A stretch of 64,000 nucleotides of DNA from JACPRL01 sp035573715. GTDB lineage: Bacteria; Acidobacteriota; Terriglobia; Acidiferrales; 2-02-FULL-67-57. A model generated the notes under the pieces. That model was given only the letters and a program-made list of their open reading frames with translations, was not told the origin of the DNA and ran no database searches. Numbering within the stretch: position 1 is the first letter of the stretch; each line of letters starts with the position of its first letter. The DNA is taken from the NCBI GenBank assembly GCA_035573715.1, contig DATLZZ010000002.1, positions 1 through 64,000 of the forward strand. The letters are read 5' to 3'. The translations under genes and the position numbers were made by a program. Positions 24,863 to 32,509 of the stretch are shown one piece after another.

Positions 24863-25657
24863 ATGGCGGAGAATCCCGCGGTTCACGAAGCGGTCGAACG
24901 AGCGCTGGCGGAAGCGCTCGCAAGCATCCAGCGGCACCTGGGCGAGGTGCAGAGCTCGTTCGAGCAGGTCAAGGGCGCGGTCGAAGGCGGGGAGGCACGC
25001 GCCAACAACTTCGTGGGCCTGCTGCCGCAGCTTGTTCACATGCAGGCTTCCGGAGCGTCACTGGCGGCGACGGTGGAAACCGTGCTGCGCTTCGTCGGGG
25101 CCTCGGCTCAATGGAGCGGTGTCGCTGCGATGCCGATGCCGGTGGCAGCGCCTGCGCCGGCGCGGGAGGCCGAGCCCGCGCCCGTCGCGGCTGAACCTGC
25201 GCCCGCGCCGGCCGAAGAGCCTGCACCCATCGCGGTCGAGCCCGCCTACGAGGAATCGCCCGCCTCGGAATCCGTCCACGAGATTCGCCTCGAGCCCACG
25301 GCCGCCGAGCCCGCGCCGGTTGAGGCACCGCCTCCGGCTGTGCCGGCCCGCTTCGACCTCGACTCGCTGCCCGACGACCTCAAGCAGCTCCATCAGAAGG
25401 CCAAGCGCTTCGCCAAAGTTACGGTCAGCGACCTGATTCTCTACAAGAAGAAGGATGTCGAGCAGGGTCGCAAGAACAAGGACCTCTACGAGCGCCTGAA
25501 GAAGGAAATCGACGACTCCAAGGCGATGTACGACAAGCGCTTCGCCAGAATCGCCGAGCACAACATCGACTACCTCTACGACGAGCTGGTGCGCGTGCTG
25601 GCCGAGAACGACCCGCAGGCGTTGGGCAGCTATCCCTACCGGCCTTCAGGCGCCTGA
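24863..25657 (+). CDS. Ala/Pro-linker protein with helical ends, unknown function
   Basis: The 264-residue protein has a helical N-terminus (residues 1-75: HEAVERALAEALASIQRHLG, EVQSSFEQVKGAVEGGEARA), a low-complexity Ala/Pro/Glu linker (about 95-165), and a conserved-looking charged helical C-terminal domain (about 170-264: KVTVSDLILYKKKDVEQGRK, then DYLYDELVRVLAENDPQALG). There is no signal peptide or known motif. The two-module form with a flexible linker suggests a tether between partners. It ends 3 bases before the lytic transglycosylase GTG and shares its promoter, hinting at a link with cell-wall work, which is only inference. Confidence 0.7.
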   Translation: MAENPAVHEAVERALAEALASIQRHLGEVQSSFEQVKGAVEGGEARANNFVGLLPQLVHMQASGASLAATVETVLRFVGASAQWSGVAAMPMPVAAPAPAREAEPAPVAAEPAPAPAEEPAPIAVEPAYEESPASESVHEIRLEPTAAEPAPVEAPPPAVPARFDLDSLPDDLKQLHQKAKRFAKVTVSDLILYKKKDVEQGRKNKDLYERLKKEIDDSKAMYDKRFARIAEHNIDYLYDELVRVLAENDPQALGSYPYRPSGA

Positions 25658-25660
25658 CAC

Positions 25661-27832
25661 GTGAACCCGGGGCCCCGTAGCGCACGCCTGACCTTTTCCT
25701 TTCTCCTGATTGCGCTGTGGCTGGGCGCCGCCCTGCCGGGTGGCGCGGCTGACCCGCAGCCGGGTGAAGAGTTGACCCGCCTGGCGGCGAAGTTGCGCGA
25801 GGATCCCTCGCCGGACAACTATCAGCGCCTGACTCGGTTCGCCGAGCGTTATGCCGAAAGCGAGCTCAGCGGTCAAGCGTACTTTGCCCTCGGCATGGCC
25901 GACTTCGACGCGCGCCGCTGGAGCCGAGCCCGCGACCACCTCACCACTGCCGCACGCTCCAGCCGCGTGCTGTCCGATTACGCCACGCTCTACCTGGCTC
26001 GCACACAGATTGAGCTGGGCGCTCTCGAAGAAGCCCGCAAAACCCTGGACACGGTTTCCTTCGGCTCCAGCCTGCTTTCTGAGCCGGCGCTGGCGCTGGA
26101 GTCCGAGTTGCTGGCCAAACTGGGTCGTCCGGCGGAAGGCGTGGCGCTGCTCGAGCGCGCGCCCGGCCTGCGCGAACGCCCGCCGCTGCTGTTCGCGCTG
26201 GGCAAAGCGCTGGACGCCGCCGGCAACACCCGGGCGGCGATTGAAACGCTCCAGTTGGTCTACTACCAGTTTCCGCTGAGCGCGCAGGCCGAGCCGGCCA
26301 ACGCGCTGCTCTCGCAGTGGCGCCAGCAGATGAAGACCGGCTACCCGCAGCCGAGCGAGGCGCTGCGCCGTACGCGCGCCGAACTGCTGTGGGCGCAGAA
26401 AGCCTACCGCGGGGCCCGCTCCGCCTATCTGGACCTCGCGGCGCACGCCGGCGAGCCGACCCGCCGCGAAGCGATGATTCGCGCCGCACTCGCCCAATAT
26501 CTGGTCGGTCTGATGCGTGGCGCCTGCTCGGAAGTTGTTGCCCTGGATGGCGCGGGCACGCGGGCGGAAGCGGAGTGGCGCAGCCTGCGGGCGCGCTGCG
26601 CCGTCCGCGAGGACGATATGAAAGCCGCGGAAACTGAGCTGGCCGCATTGGCCAGGATTGCTCCGACCAGCGAGTGGTACGAGACCGCGCTGCTGGCTGC
26701 CGGCGACACTGCGCTGGTGCGCTACAACAAGCCTCTCGCCCAGCAGTATTACCAGCGGCTCATCGCCGCTTTCCCCCAGTCGAGCTCCGCCGCCGAAGCG
26801 CATTGGAAACTCGCCTGGTTTGCCTACCGCGGCCGCAGCCCGGAAGCAACGCGGCTGATGCAGGAACATCTGGAGCGCTTCCCGGAGTCGCCCTTCCTGC
26901 CGCGAGCGCTCTACTGGCGCGCGCGGCTGGCGGTCAACGCCAAGGAAGAGGCATTGGCCGAGCGCTTGCTGACCTTGCTGCGCGAGTACGCCCCGCGTGA
27001 CTACACCGCCCAACAGGGCGAGATTCTGGCGATGGAGATTGACCACGGGCCCGCGGGCGACGAAGAGCGCCTGCCGGCCTGGGTCGAGAACCTGCGCTTG
27101 CGCACGCGGCCGCCGGCGGCCGCGCCGCTGCCGCCGGTGTATGCCTCGCAGATTGAGAAGGCCACGGCGCTCTCGCGCCTGAGCCTCTACGAGCTGGCGG
27201 CCGAAGGACTCGACGCCGCGCTCGACCGCCAGCCCCACCCCGCGCTCTACCTCGCTCAGGCCCGCATCGCGTACGCGCAAGAGAAGTACGCCCGCGCCAC
27301 CGTCCTGCTCACCCGCGCCTATCCCGGCTACTGGCGCTACCGGCTGGAAGACCTGCCGCGCGAGGCGTGGGAGCTGATGTACCCCAAGCTCTACTGGGAA
27401 ATCATCCAGCGCGAGTCGCGCCAGCGCAACTTGGATCCCTACCTGGTGGCGGCGCTGATTCGCCAGGAATCGCGCTTCGAGAACGAAGTGGTCTCGTCCG
27501 CGGGCGCCGTCGGCCTGATGCAACTCATGCCCGGGACGGCGCGGCGGCTGGCCGGCCACCGTGTCTCCCGCGGGCGGCTCTATGACCCCGAGACCAACAT
27601 CCGCCTCGGCACGCAGTACCTCGCCGACCTGCTGGCGGAATTCGGCGGCAGCGTCGAGAAGGCCGTGGCGGGCTACAACGCCGGCAGCGGCCGCGTGGCC
27701 GAGTGGTCGAGCGAGCCGGCCGCCGACCCGGCTGAGTTCGTGGAGTCCATCTCCATCACCCAGACCCGCGAGTTCGTCCACACCGTCCTGCGCAACTACC
27801 GCTTCTACCGCGACCTCTACCCCGAACGCTGA
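25661..27832 (+). CDS. Slt70-like soluble lytic murein transglycosylase
   Basis: The GTG at 25661 starts a signal peptide (residues 1-30, LPGGAADP). The 723-residue product has a long helical superhelix of TPR-like repeats (residues about 35-560, e.g. GQAYFALGMADFDARRWSRA) and a C-terminal SLT domain (about 565-720). The SLT domain has QRNLDPYLVAALIRQESRF with the catalytic Glu, SAGAVGLMQLMPGTARRL, NIRLGTQYLADLLAEFGGS and AVAGYNAGSGRVAEW. It would cleave peptidoglycan glycan strands in the periplasm to 1,6-anhydro products. The ring-like N-terminal part and overall size match the Slt70 family. Confidence 0.92.
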   Translation: MNPGPRSARLTFSFLLIALWLGAALPGGAADPQPGEELTRLAAKLREDPSPDNYQRLTRFAERYAESELSGQAYFALGMADFDARRWSRARDHLTTAARSSRVLSDYATLYLARTQIELGALEEARKTLDTVSFGSSLLSEPALALESELLAKLGRPAEGVALLERAPGLRERPPLLFALGKALDAAGNTRAAIETLQLVYYQFPLSAQAEPANALLSQWRQQMKTGYPQPSEALRRTRAELLWAQKAYRGARSAYLDLAAHAGEPTRREAMIRAALAQYLVGLMRGACSEVVALDGAGTRAEAEWRSLRARCAVREDDMKAAETELAALARIAPTSEWYETALLAAGDTALVRYNKPLAQQYYQRLIAAFPQSSSAAEAHWKLAWFAYRGRSPEATRLMQEHLERFPESPFLPRALYWRARLAVNAKEEALAERLLTLLREYAPRDYTAQQGEILAMEIDHGPAGDEERLPAWVENLRLRTRPPAAAPLPPVYASQIEKATALSRLSLYELAAEGLDAALDRQPHPALYLAQARIAYAQEKYARATVLLTRAYPGYWRYRLEDLPREAWELMYPKLYWEIIQRESRQRNLDPYLVAALIRQESRFENEVVSSAGAVGLMQLMPGTARRLAGHRVSRGRLYDPETNIRLGTQYLADLLAEFGGSVEKAVAGYNAGSGRVAEWSSEPAADPAEFVESISITQTREFVHTVLRNYRFYRDLYPER

Positions 27833-27888
27833 ATCATTCCTCTGTGCTACTGTGTCTCGGTGGCTGTTTTTGGTAGTCTGTTCCCGCG

Positions 27889-29088
27889 ATGGCAGATGTC
27901 ATTTCCCGGAAACGGTTGACGAGCGAGAAGGCTGAGCGGTTCACCGAGTCGGTGATCCGGGAGATGACGCGCCAGGCGATGCTCCACGGCGCGGTCAACC
28001 TCGCTCAGGGCTTCCCCGACTTTCCCGCGCCGGAGGAAGTGAAGCGCGCCGCTGCCGAAGCCATTGCCGCCGACATCAACCAGTACGCCATCACCTGGGG
28101 CGCGAAAAAGCTGCGCGAGGCCATCGCCCGCCAGATGAAACTCTGGCAAGGGCTCGACATTGACCCCGAGCGCGAAATCACCGTCTGCTGCGGCTCCACC
28201 GAAGCGATGATTTCCGCCATGCTCGCCGTCACCAATCCCGGCGATGAGGTCGTCATCTTCGAGCCCTTCTACGAGAACTACGGCCCCGATGCCATCCTCT
28301 CCGGTGCTATCCCGCGTTTCGTGAAGCTGCGCCCAACGTCGGGCGAAGAAGGGGAGTGGGTCTTTGACGAGCGCGAGCTGCGCGCCGCTTTCAACTCCAA
28401 CACCAAAGCCATCATCCTCAACACTCCCAACAATCCCACCGGAAAAGTATTCACCCGCGCTGAGCTTGAATGTATCCGCGACCTCTGCGTCGAGTTCAAC
28501 GTGCTGGCGCTGACCGATGAAATCTATGAGCACATCCTCTACGACGGCACCCAGCACATCTCAATGGCTACGCTTGACGGCATGCGCGACCGCACCGTGA
28601 CCATCAACGGGATGTCGAAGACCTACAGCGTCACCGGTTGGCGCGTGGGCTGGGCGGTGGCGCCTCCGCCGCTCACGGCCGCCATCCGCAAGGTGCACGA
28701 CTTCCTGACCGTCGGCGCGGCGGCGCCCTTGCAGGAAGCCGGCGCGGTGGCGCTCTCGCTCCCGCCGAGCTACTACGAAAAACTCGCCGCCGACTATCGC
28801 GTCCGCCGTGATACGTTGCTCGCCGGATTGCGCGCGGCTGGCTTCCGCTGCTTTGTCCCGCGCGGCGCCTACTACATCATGACCGACATCTCAGCTTTTG
28901 GTTTCCCCGACGACGTCGCCTTCACCAATCATCTGACGCAGAAGATTGGCGTCGCGCCGGTCCCCGGCTCCAGCTTCTACAACAACCCCAAGGATGGCTC
29001 CCAGCAAGTGCGCTTCGCCTTCTGTAAGACTCTACCGACGCTGGCGGAGGCGGCCTCCCGCTTGTCTCGACTGGCTAGGATGAAATAA
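27889..29088 (+). CDS. PLP-dependent class I/II aminotransferase (kynurenine/methionine aminotransferase-like)
   Basis: The 399-residue fold-type I enzyme has VNLAQGFPDFPAPEEVKRAA, CCGSTEAMISAMLAVTNPGD, LNTPNNPTGKVF, ALTDEIYEHILYD and the PLP-lysine motif INGMSKTYSVTGWRVGWAV, with the later Arg motif in QQVRFAFCKTL. The KVHDFLTVGAAAPLQEAGAV segment is typical of the KAT/CCBL-YbdL branch, which transaminates aromatic or sulfur amino acids. The exact substrate is open. A TAGTCT hexamer 9 bases before the ATG and no Shine-Dalgarno suggest a leaderless start. A diverged duplicate of its last 50 codons lies at 30035-30184. Confidence 0.9.
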   Translation: MADVISRKRLTSEKAERFTESVIREMTRQAMLHGAVNLAQGFPDFPAPEEVKRAAAEAIAADINQYAITWGAKKLREAIARQMKLWQGLDIDPEREITVCCGSTEAMISAMLAVTNPGDEVVIFEPFYENYGPDAILSGAIPRFVKLRPTSGEEGEWVFDERELRAAFNSNTKAIILNTPNNPTGKVFTRAELECIRDLCVEFNVLALTDEIYEHILYDGTQHISMATLDGMRDRTVTINGMSKTYSVTGWRVGWAVAPPPLTAAIRKVHDFLTVGAAAPLQEAGAVALSLPPSYYEKLAADYRVRRDTLLAGLRAAGFRCFVPRGAYYIMTDISAFGFPDDVAFTNHLTQKIGVAPVPGSSFYNNPKDGSQQVRFAFCKTLPTLAEAASRLSRLARMK

Positions 29089-29113
29089 TCACCAAACCCT
29101 CCGTAGCCTGCCT

Positions 29114-29130
29114 GCCGGCCGCAGGCCGGC
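29114..29130. repeat. Short perfect palindrome after the aminotransferase
   Basis: GCCGGCC-GCA-GGCCGGC forms a 7-bp hairpin 25 bases past the stop codon. No T-run follows, so it is more like the other GC palindromes of this region than a terminator. Confidence 0.4.
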
Positions 29131-29239
29131 CTAGGCGAAGGAGTGCTGCAAGACCCTCGCCACGCTCGAGGAAGGTAGCCGCCGCCTTGCTAGTTTCAGG
29201 GTATGATGCATGTGGGCGTCAAGCTACGTCACAAGACCC

Positions 29240-29270
29240 TTGACATCAAGAGCGGGGGGGGGGCTACTAT
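29240..29270 (+). promoter_or_regulatory. Promoter with a G10 tract in the spacer (possible phase-variable switch)
   Basis: TTGACA (29240-29245) and TACTAT (29265-29270) are separated by 19 bases, ten of which are an unbroken run of G (29254-29263). Loss of two Gs would give the optimal 17-base spacing. The Neisseria porA promoter switches by this mechanism. The expected start near 29277 fits the AGG ribosome site at 29293 and ATG at 29304. Confidence 0.5.
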
Positions 29271-29303
29271 CTGGCAAAGGGTCGGCGGCAACGGAGGCTC
29301 ATC

Positions 29304-29930
29304 ATGAAGAATGGACTCAGGCTCGGCTTGCTTGCTGCTGTTGTTTTGTGTTCACCTCTCATTCTCTCCGCATCCGACTGTGGATACAGTGCGCCCGACG
29401 GTAGCTGTCAGTGTAGTGCTCATTGTCCTAACGACGGCTGCGCAGCTGTTTGCTCAGAAGGAGGGTCACGCTTGTGCTGCTGCACCAGACAATGCCCAAT
29501 CGGGGGGCCTATGAGCATAGACGTCAAGGACACGCCCGTGAAGACAGTCGCGGCGCTCCTCTCTCGGTCAACAGGCAAGAGAGTGGAGGTCATTTCGGGG
29601 GGTGACCGCCTCGTTTCGTTGAACTTGATCAACGTCCCCGTGAGACAGGCAATACGTTTGCTGCAGCAAAGCGCGCCCGGCGTTTCATTGTCCATTGACG
29701 GCCAGGCGATACAGAATGTTCAGCTTTCCCCTGAAGCTCAAATCTCCGTTTGCTTCACTGATGCGGAGCTCTCATCAGCTCTGGCCTTGCTGGCGGAGGT
29801 AACCGGGGCTAAGCTTGGTGCTGCAAGCGCCCCCGGTACCAAGGTCACGCTGAAGACTCAGGGAACCCTCGGACAGATTGTGGCGCAGCTTCGCGTGCAA
29901 AGCGGAGTCGACATCCAGTTACAGCAATAA
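29304..29930 (+). CDS. Secreted Cys-rich protein with STN-like domains, unknown
   Basis: GGAGG (29293-29297) precedes the ATG by 6 bases. The 208-residue product has a signal peptide (residues 1-23) and then a cysteine-dense segment (about 26-65: CGYSAPDGSCQCSAHC, CAAVC, RLCCCTRQCP) with twelve cysteines in about 40 residues. Two repeats follow with the STN-like pattern of secretin and TonB signalling domains: SIDVKDTPVKTVAALLSRST with SLNLINVPVRQAIRLLQQ, and a second near 140-206. Base composition is lower in GC than its neighbours. It sits in a repeat-rich island between an aminotransferase gene and a broken copy of that gene's end. No function is assigned. Confidence 0.65.
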   Translation: MKNGLRLGLLAAVVLCSPLILSASDCGYSAPDGSCQCSAHCPNDGCAAVCSEGGSRLCCCTRQCPIGGPMSIDVKDTPVKTVAALLSRSTGKRVEVISGGDRLVSLNLINVPVRQAIRLLQQSAPGVSLSIDGQAIQNVQLSPEAQISVCFTDAELSSALALLAEVTGAKLGAASAPGTKVTLKTQGTLGQIVAQLRVQSGVDIQLQQ

Positions 29931-29944
29931 CCAGCAAGTAGCGG

Positions 29945-29994
29945 CGACGAAGCCGCTTTGCGACTGGTAGGTCGCAGGCTTCGTCGGCGCTTTT
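29945..29994 (+). terminator. Large hairpin terminator after the Cys-rich gene
   Basis: CGACGAAGCC (29945-29954) pairs with GGCTTCGTCG (29977-29986), enclosing an inner hairpin TGCGAC/GTCGCA. GCGCTTTT follows. It begins 15 bases after the stop codon. Confidence 0.6.
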
Positions 29995-30002
29995 CGAAGG
30001 CT

Positions 30003-30024
30003 TGTCAGGGCTTCAGCCCTGACA
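30003..30024. repeat. Perfect palindrome (REP-like)
   Basis: TGTCAGGGCT and AGCCCTGACA form a 10-bp stem with a two-base centre. It lies just left of the pseudogene breakpoint. Confidence 0.6.
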
Positions 30025-30034
30025 TCAGTGTCGC

Positions 30035-30184
30035 ACGCAGAAGATCGGCGTCGCCCCCGTCCCCGGCTCCAGCTTCTACAACAACCCCAAGGATGGCTCC
30101 CAGCAAGTGCGCTTCGCCTTCTGCAAGACCCTGCCGACGCTCGAAGAAGCGTCTCGCCGCCAGCTGCGCCTCCGCTCCGGTTAG
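30035..30184 (+). pseudogene. Remnant of an aminotransferase 3' end (duplicate of 28936-29088)
   Basis: The frame encodes TQKIGVAPVPGSSFYNNPKD and then GSQQVRFAFCKTLPTLEEAS, and ends RLRSG-stop. The first 34 residues match the end of the intact aminotransferase almost perfectly, with several silent differences at the DNA level, while the last residues differ. Nothing of the gene remains upstream of 30035. It is therefore the tail of a second, diverged aminotransferase copy left after a deletion or insertion, or a partial duplication. Confidence 0.85.
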
Positions 30185-30189
30185 CTTTG

Positions 30190-30381
30190 TGTGGGAAGGG
30201 GTGGGGGTTCAGCCCCGCCGAATCGCGTGTAACTAGTCGGGGCTTTAGCCCCTGAGGCATTCCATTGTCGCTCCGGTCTCCGACCTCCGCTCCGGCCTAC
30301 GGCAGTGCGGTACCTTTAATAGGCGGTCCTTGAAACGGCGGGGCTGAAGCCCCGCCCTTCCAACGACTGACCGCCTGCGCC
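30190..30381 (+). repeat. REP-like repeat cluster including copy B
   Basis: Three GGGGC-TxxA-GCCCC-type palindromes occur here. The part from 30263 matches the copy at 1934-2050: CGGCCTACGGCAGTGCGGTA, then CGGCGGGGCTGAAGCCCCGC. No coding frame is convincing. It separates the pseudogene from the fluoride operon. Confidence 0.6.
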
Positions 30382-30395
30382 TCATCTGCTACCAG

Positions 30396-30425
30396 TTGCT
30401 GTAAGCGACAAGCAGGGAGTAGAAT
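30396..30425 (+). promoter_or_regulatory. Promoter of the first fluoride operon
   Basis: TTGCTG (30396-30401), 18 bases and TAGAAT (30420-30425) place transcription start near 30432, a few bases before the riboswitch aptamer. Confidence 0.55.
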
Positions 30426-30436
30426 CAACTCGACGG

Positions 30437-30522
30437 CAAGGGCGATGGAGTTCGCCTGGAACCGCCCCGAATGCATCGGGGCTGATGACTCCTGAGCGCC
30501 GCGAGGCGACCAGGAGTTTTTT
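30437..30522 (+). promoter_or_regulatory. Fluoride riboswitch (crcB motif), transcription-attenuation type
   Basis: The aptamer reads GGCGATGGAGTTCGCC, then a stem CCGCCCC/CGGGGC, then TGATGACTCCTG. This is the conserved crcB-motif layout, in which GGAGT of the first loop pairs with ACTCC to form the pseudoknot that holds fluoride with Mg2+. The ACTCCTG segment (30488-30494) is also the 5' arm of the terminator, so fluoride binding should prevent termination and switch on crcB and the DUF190 gene. Confidence 0.92.
30488..30522 (+). terminator. Riboswitch-controlled intrinsic terminator
   Basis: ACTCCTG (30488-30494) pairs with CAGGAGT (30511-30517). An inner CGCC-GCGA-GGCG hairpin extends the stem, and six Ts follow. 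The AGGAG of its 3' arm could also serve as a ribosome binding site. Confidence 0.9.
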
Positions 30523-30544
30523 GTTGGAAGCGGCGCAGAAAGGA

Positions 30545-30922
30545 ATGGCTTTGCGCATTCTGCTGCTGATTGTTTTCGGGGCGCTGGGGACGCTGGCGCG
30601 CTACGGCCTGCAAGGGCTCGTTCAGTACCGAACCAGCGCGACATTTCCCACCGGCACGCTGGCGGTGAACCTGCTCGGCTGCTTCCTGCTGGGCGGCGTC
30701 GCCCAGTACGCGCTGCAGCGCCTGAGCATCTCGCCCGAGTGGCGTATCGGCCTGACCATCGGCTTCATGGGTGCCTTTACTACCTTCTCGACCTTCGGTT
30801 ACGAAACCGTCAAGATGCTCGAAGATGGCGAGTGGGGCCGCGCCGCGCTCTACGTTGCCCTCAGTGTGGCCGGCGGAATTCTGGCGGTGCTGGCCGGCAT
30901 TCGCCTGGCCGACGCGTTGTAG
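30545..30922 (+). CDS. crcB: Fluoride channel CrcB/Fluc, copy 1
   Basis: From the ATG at 30545 the protein has 125 residues and four transmembrane helices, the normal Fluc size. GALGTLARYGL, the pore Asn in GTLAVNLLGCFLLGG (N42) and the phenylalanine box GAFTTFSTFGYET (F81, F84) are present. Fluc dimers lower cytosolic fluoride. AAGGA lies too close to this ATG for a good ribosome site; a TTG at 30524, 7 bases after the AGGAG in the terminator arm, is in frame and would add seven residues. Expression is under the fluoride riboswitch just upstream. Confidence 0.95.
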   Translation: MALRILLLIVFGALGTLARYGLQGLVQYRTSATFPTGTLAVNLLGCFLLGGVAQYALQRLSISPEWRIGLTIGFMGAFTTFSTFGYETVKMLEDGEWGRAALYVALSVAGGILAVLAGIRLADAL

Positions 30923-30930
30923 GAGGAGCG

Positions 30931-31299
30931 ATGGAACACAAGCCCGAGCACGAGCGCTTTGAAGGCGAGCGCACCCTGATGCGCATCCACATCGGCGAGT
31001 CCGACAAGTGGGAAGGGAAGCCGCTCTACCAGGCCCTCATTGAACTCTTCCGCCGCGAAGGCTTCTACGGCGTCACCGTGCTGCGCGGCGTCGGCGGCTA
31101 TGGCTCCTCCAGCCGCGGCCAGCACCCCTACCACACCGAAAAGATTCTTCGCCTCTCGCAGGATCTCCCCATCGTGGTCGAAGTCGTCGAGTACGCCGAC
31201 AAGATTGAAAAGCTTCTGCCGCGGCTCGACGACATGATCGGCGGCGGCCTCATCACGCTAGAAAAGGTCCGCGTCATCCTCTACCGTTCGAACGAGTAG
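30931..31299 (+). CDS. DUF190 (PII-like fold) protein, copy 1
   Basis: AGGAGGAG precedes the ATG at 30931, 8 bases after crcB. The 122-residue protein shows LMRIHIGESDKWEGKPLYQA, FYGVTVLRGVGGYGSSS, LPIVVEVVEYADKIEKLLPR and the end GLITLEKVRVILYR, the full DUF190 pattern. These proteins fold like PII signal trimers and often lie next to crcB, so a regulatory role on fluoride export or a related transporter is likely, though not established. A second member is encoded at 32938. Confidence 0.9.
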   Translation: MEHKPEHERFEGERTLMRIHIGESDKWEGKPLYQALIELFRREGFYGVTVLRGVGGYGSSSRGQHPYHTEKILRLSQDLPIVVEVVEYADKIEKLLPRLDDMIGGGLITLEKVRVILYRSNE

Positions 31300-31324
31300 C
31301 CGGCGCAACGGAACCTCGCCTGAG

Positions 31325-32509
31325 TCAGCGCAGGCGAAGCACCAGAAGGGCGCCGCTGAGGAAGAGCAGCCCCACCACGGCGAACGCCACCGTGGGGTGG
31401 AAGGCGCTCCACAACGCGCCCACTATGAGACTGGAGGCGAAGTCGCCTACGGCGTTCACCGCCGCCAACGTCCCGAAGGCCATGCCGTGCTGCTCGGGCG
31501 GCACCAGCTCCGCCGCCAGTGAGTCTTCCAGCGTTTCTTCCATTCCTACGAAGATGCCGCCCAGCACGAACACGGCCCCCAGCAGCACGACGCCGCGCGG
31601 CTCGGTCAGCAGCAGGGCGGCCATCGCAGCCGCCAGGCCGTAACCAGCCGCCAACACGCGTCGGCGCGGGAAGTGGTCGCCCAGCCATCCTCCGATGTAG
31701 GCAAAGGCCGCGTAGAAGACGTTGTGCAACAGGTAAAGCCCGACGGCCAGGCTCGCCGCGGCGGTGGCGCCGAGTTGGGGTGTCAGGGCCTTCGTTGCAT
31801 AGAGAATCAGCAGCGTGTGGGCAAAGTCGCCCAACCCGAAGATGCCGACGGCCAGCAGAAACCGGCGGAAGGACGGCGGCAGGTTACGCAGGCCGCTCCA
31901 GAAGGACTGGTACTCGCTTGCCGGTCTTCCGCCTTCGCGGACCAGGGTGGCAAAGATGACCACCGCCAGTGCGCCCGGGACAAGAGTCCAGAGAAACACT
32001 TTGCCGAAATCTCCATGGGACTGCTGCAGCAGCCAGAGCGTGGTGAGCGGTCCGGCAATAGCTCCCACGGTGTCCATCATTCGCTCGAAGCCGAAGGCCC
32101 GCCCGTAGGCTTCGGAGGGAACGGCCGCGGCCAGCAGCGCCTTTCTTCCCGGCGTTCGCGCCCCGCGACCCAACCAAGCCGCCACTCGCGTCGCCATCAC
32201 GTTGAGCGCGCCAGTCGCAAAGGCCAGCGACGCCGTTGCCGCTGTCGTCAGGACGTACCCGGCCAGCACCATCGGCTTGCGGCGCTTCCAACGGTCGGTG
32301 TAATGGCCGGCCGTCAGCTTGGCGACGCTGGAGAGGCCGTCGGCGCTGCCTTCGATTACGCCCAGCCAGCCCGGGCCCGCGCCCAGCGACGCGAGGAAAG
32401 CCGGCAGAATGGCGGTGGCGATTTCATGGCTCCAGTCGCTGAACAGGCTGGTGAGGCCGATCCCCAGCGTGGTTCGGTTGAGCCAGCGCGGCTGGCTGCC
32501 TGGTTTCAC
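31325..32509 (-). CDS. MFS transporter in the fluoride-riboswitch operon
   Basis: The GTG at 32509 overlaps the stop of the upstream gene (GTGA), marking translational coupling; longer in-frame extensions only shadow that gene. The 394-residue protein has about 12 helices with MFS marks: LTSLFSDWSHEIATAILPAF in helix 1, then the loop GHYTDRWKRRKPMVLAGYVL and RGARTPGRKALLAAAVPSEA. This resembles the YfcJ/arabinose-efflux-like group of permeases. It is the last gene of a six-gene unit that begins with a fluoride riboswitch, so export of fluoride or of a stress metabolite is inferred. It converges with the DUF190 gene at 31299. Confidence 0.8.
   Translation of the reverse strand: MKPGSQPRWLNRTTLGIGLTSLFSDWSHEIATAILPAFLASLGAGPGWLGVIEGSADGLSSVAKLTAGHYTDRWKRRKPMVLAGYVLTTAATASLAFATGALNVMATRVAAWLGRGARTPGRKALLAAAVPSEAYGRAFGFERMMDTVGAIAGPLTTLWLLQQSHGDFGKVFLWTLVPGALAVVIFATLVREGGRPASEYQSFWSGLRNLPPSFRRFLLAVGIFGLGDFAHTLLILYATKALTPQLGATAAASLAVGLYLLHNVFYAAFAYIGGWLGDHFPRRRVLAAGYGLAAAMAALLLTEPRGVVLLGAVFVLGGIFVGMEETLEDSLAAELVPPEQHGMAFGTLAAVNAVGDFASSLIVGALWSAFHPTVAFAVVGLLFLSGALLVLRLR

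Noticed and set aside
30485..30544. Start of crcB1 at the ATG at 30485
   Set aside because: That ATG lies inside the riboswitch aptamer and the frame would translate through the terminator hairpin. The family N-terminus begins at 30545.
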